This document shows, one piece after another, positions 4,639 through 5,142 of a DNA stretch of 5,142 bases. The notes beneath the pieces are model-generated. The model was not told the origin of the DNA and searched no databases. It worked only from the letters and a program-made list of their open reading frames with translations. A program made the position numbers and the translations under genes. This DNA is from Candidatus Dadabacteria bacterium (GTDB taxonomy: Bacteria > Desulfobacterota_D > UBA1144 > Nemesobacterales > UBA2774). Location of the stretch: positions 1-5,142 of the forward strand of contig QIHJ01000067.1 in the NCBI GenBank assembly GCA_003229065.1. The letters are read 5' to 3'. The number at the start of each line of letters is the position of its first letter. Position 1 is the first letter of the stretch.

Positions 4639-4810
4639 TCTCAGTGCGTACCCGATATTAACTCTATTCCCCTAGTGTCCGGAGGAGGGGGGATTAGGTA
4701 CCGCTCTGTAGTATATAGTATTGCGTTCAAAGTCGGCTGTAGCTGAGAGTAGCCGTTGGGACGGGAGCCAAATACTTAAATACGCATAGTATGAAGCTAT
4801 TTCGGAACTA

Positions 4811-4883
<73 letters not shown>

Positions 4884-4984
4884 ATGAAGAATTTAATCGG
4901 ATACAGATTGCGATATATGATGACGCCTAGATTAATTAAGCGGATGTTATTCTACCTAACTGAAAATATACAGGCAAGGGTTAA

Positions 4985-4998
4985 ATTGCCCAGGCAAT
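4985..4998. repeat. Perfect short palindrome ATTGCC-CA-GGCAAT
   Basis: A 6-bp-arm inverted repeat with a 2-nt centre that abuts the degenerate start of the 49-bp array. The same CAGGCAA occurs at 4972-4978. It may be an edge structure of the array or a weak transcript-end hairpin for minus-strand transcription across it; no role can be assigned. Confidence 0.45.
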
Positions 4999-5142
4999 CT
5001 TGAATTTACTCGCCCCGGTATCGCTGGACTGCGCTCGCCTCTGTCTTCTTGATTTTATTCCTTCGGGCATCGCTGTACTACGCTCGCCTCTGTCTTCTTA
5101 ATTTTATTCCTTCGGGCATCGCTGTACTACGCTCGCCTCTGT
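4999..5142. repeat. 49-bp tandem repeat array, running off the window
   Basis: The array opens with a degenerate 22-bp part copy (4999-5020), then copy 1 (5021-5069), copy 2 (5070-5118) and the first 24 bases of copy 3 (5119-5142). Copies 1 and 2 differ at 3 of 49 positions, while copy 3 is identical to copy 2 as far as seen. The divergence falls away from the edge, the usual pattern of arrays in which inner copies homogenise. 49 is not a multiple of three, and stops appear in frames that run through the array, so it does not encode a repeated protein. There are no unique spacers, so it is not CRISPR. I do not recognise the unit as a named element. Confidence 0.9.

Noticed and set aside
4655..4700. 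Terminator of the hydrolase gene (TCCCC/GGGGA, GTACC/GGTAC)
   Set aside because: Stems are short, loops long and no U-run follows; it did not reach the level of a feature.
4730..4775. TPP-riboswitch-like CTGAGA segment before the tRNA
   Set aside because: Only the six-base motif fits; the other conserved thi-box parts are missing and no thiamine gene is near.
4999..5142. CRISPR array
   Set aside because: The 49-bp units are head-to-tail with no unique spacers between them, and the units themselves carry substitutions.
5021..5142. Repeated protein encoded by the 49-bp array
   Set aside because: 49 is not divisible by three, so the frame shifts every unit, and stops (TGA, TAA) arise inside.

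Overview
The window looks like chromosomal DNA from a Gram-negative bacterium with roughly mid-40s percent GC (estimated by eye). The reasons are the start of a type IV pilus pilM gene, a lipoprotein, an exported choloylglycine-hydrolase-family enzyme and a bacterial sigma-70-like promoter feeding a cyclic-di-GMP-I (GEMM-I) riboswitch. Riboswitch control of pilus operons is known in deltaproteobacteria such as Geobacter, so a deltaproteobacteria-like lineage is plausible. The sequence alone does not fix the taxon.

Layout. (1) Bases 1-468, minus strand: the first 21 codons of pilM (TTG start) are preceded by a leader of about 370 nt. The leader contains a c-di-GMP-I riboswitch aptamer (325-422) and a well-formed promoter (440-468) whose predicted start lies about 10 nt before the aptamer. 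Alternative pairings of both P1 strands and a possible terminator make up a candidate expression platform. (2) Bases 518-2176, minus strand: a compact three-gene operon encodes an XRE-type HTH regulator, a two-TM protein with a large extracytoplasmic domain, and an FxLYD-like lipoprotein. The genes overlap by 10 and 4 bp, with a promoter and a dyad upstream and overlapping hairpins at the 3' end. (3) Bases 2177-2360: a non-coding stretch with three separate dyads. (4) Bases 2361-3218, minus strand: a stand-alone class I SAM-dependent methyltransferase. (5) Bases 3219-3516: a divergent intergenic region with a GC-rich hairpin and a promoter for the next gene. (6) Bases 3517-4638, plus strand: a secreted Ntn hydrolase of the choloylglycine hydrolase / penicillin V acylase family. 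(7) Bases 4811-4883, minus strand: tRNA-Phe(GAA). (8) Bases 4999-5142: a 49-bp tandem repeat that runs off the window.

How the parts may work together. The best-supported regulatory story is c-di-GMP control of the pilMNOPQ-type operon through a transcribed leader. The HTH/two-TM/lipoprotein operon has the architecture of a small envelope-sensing module (DNA-binding protein, membrane sensor without a recognisable output domain, lipoprotein), but its function is inferred only from layout. The methyltransferase and the hydrolase are divergently transcribed and need not be functionally linked. The hydrolase carries a Tyr at the position that separates penicillin V acylases from bile salt hydrolases, so an acylase or quorum-quenching-like role is more likely than bile salt hydrolysis.
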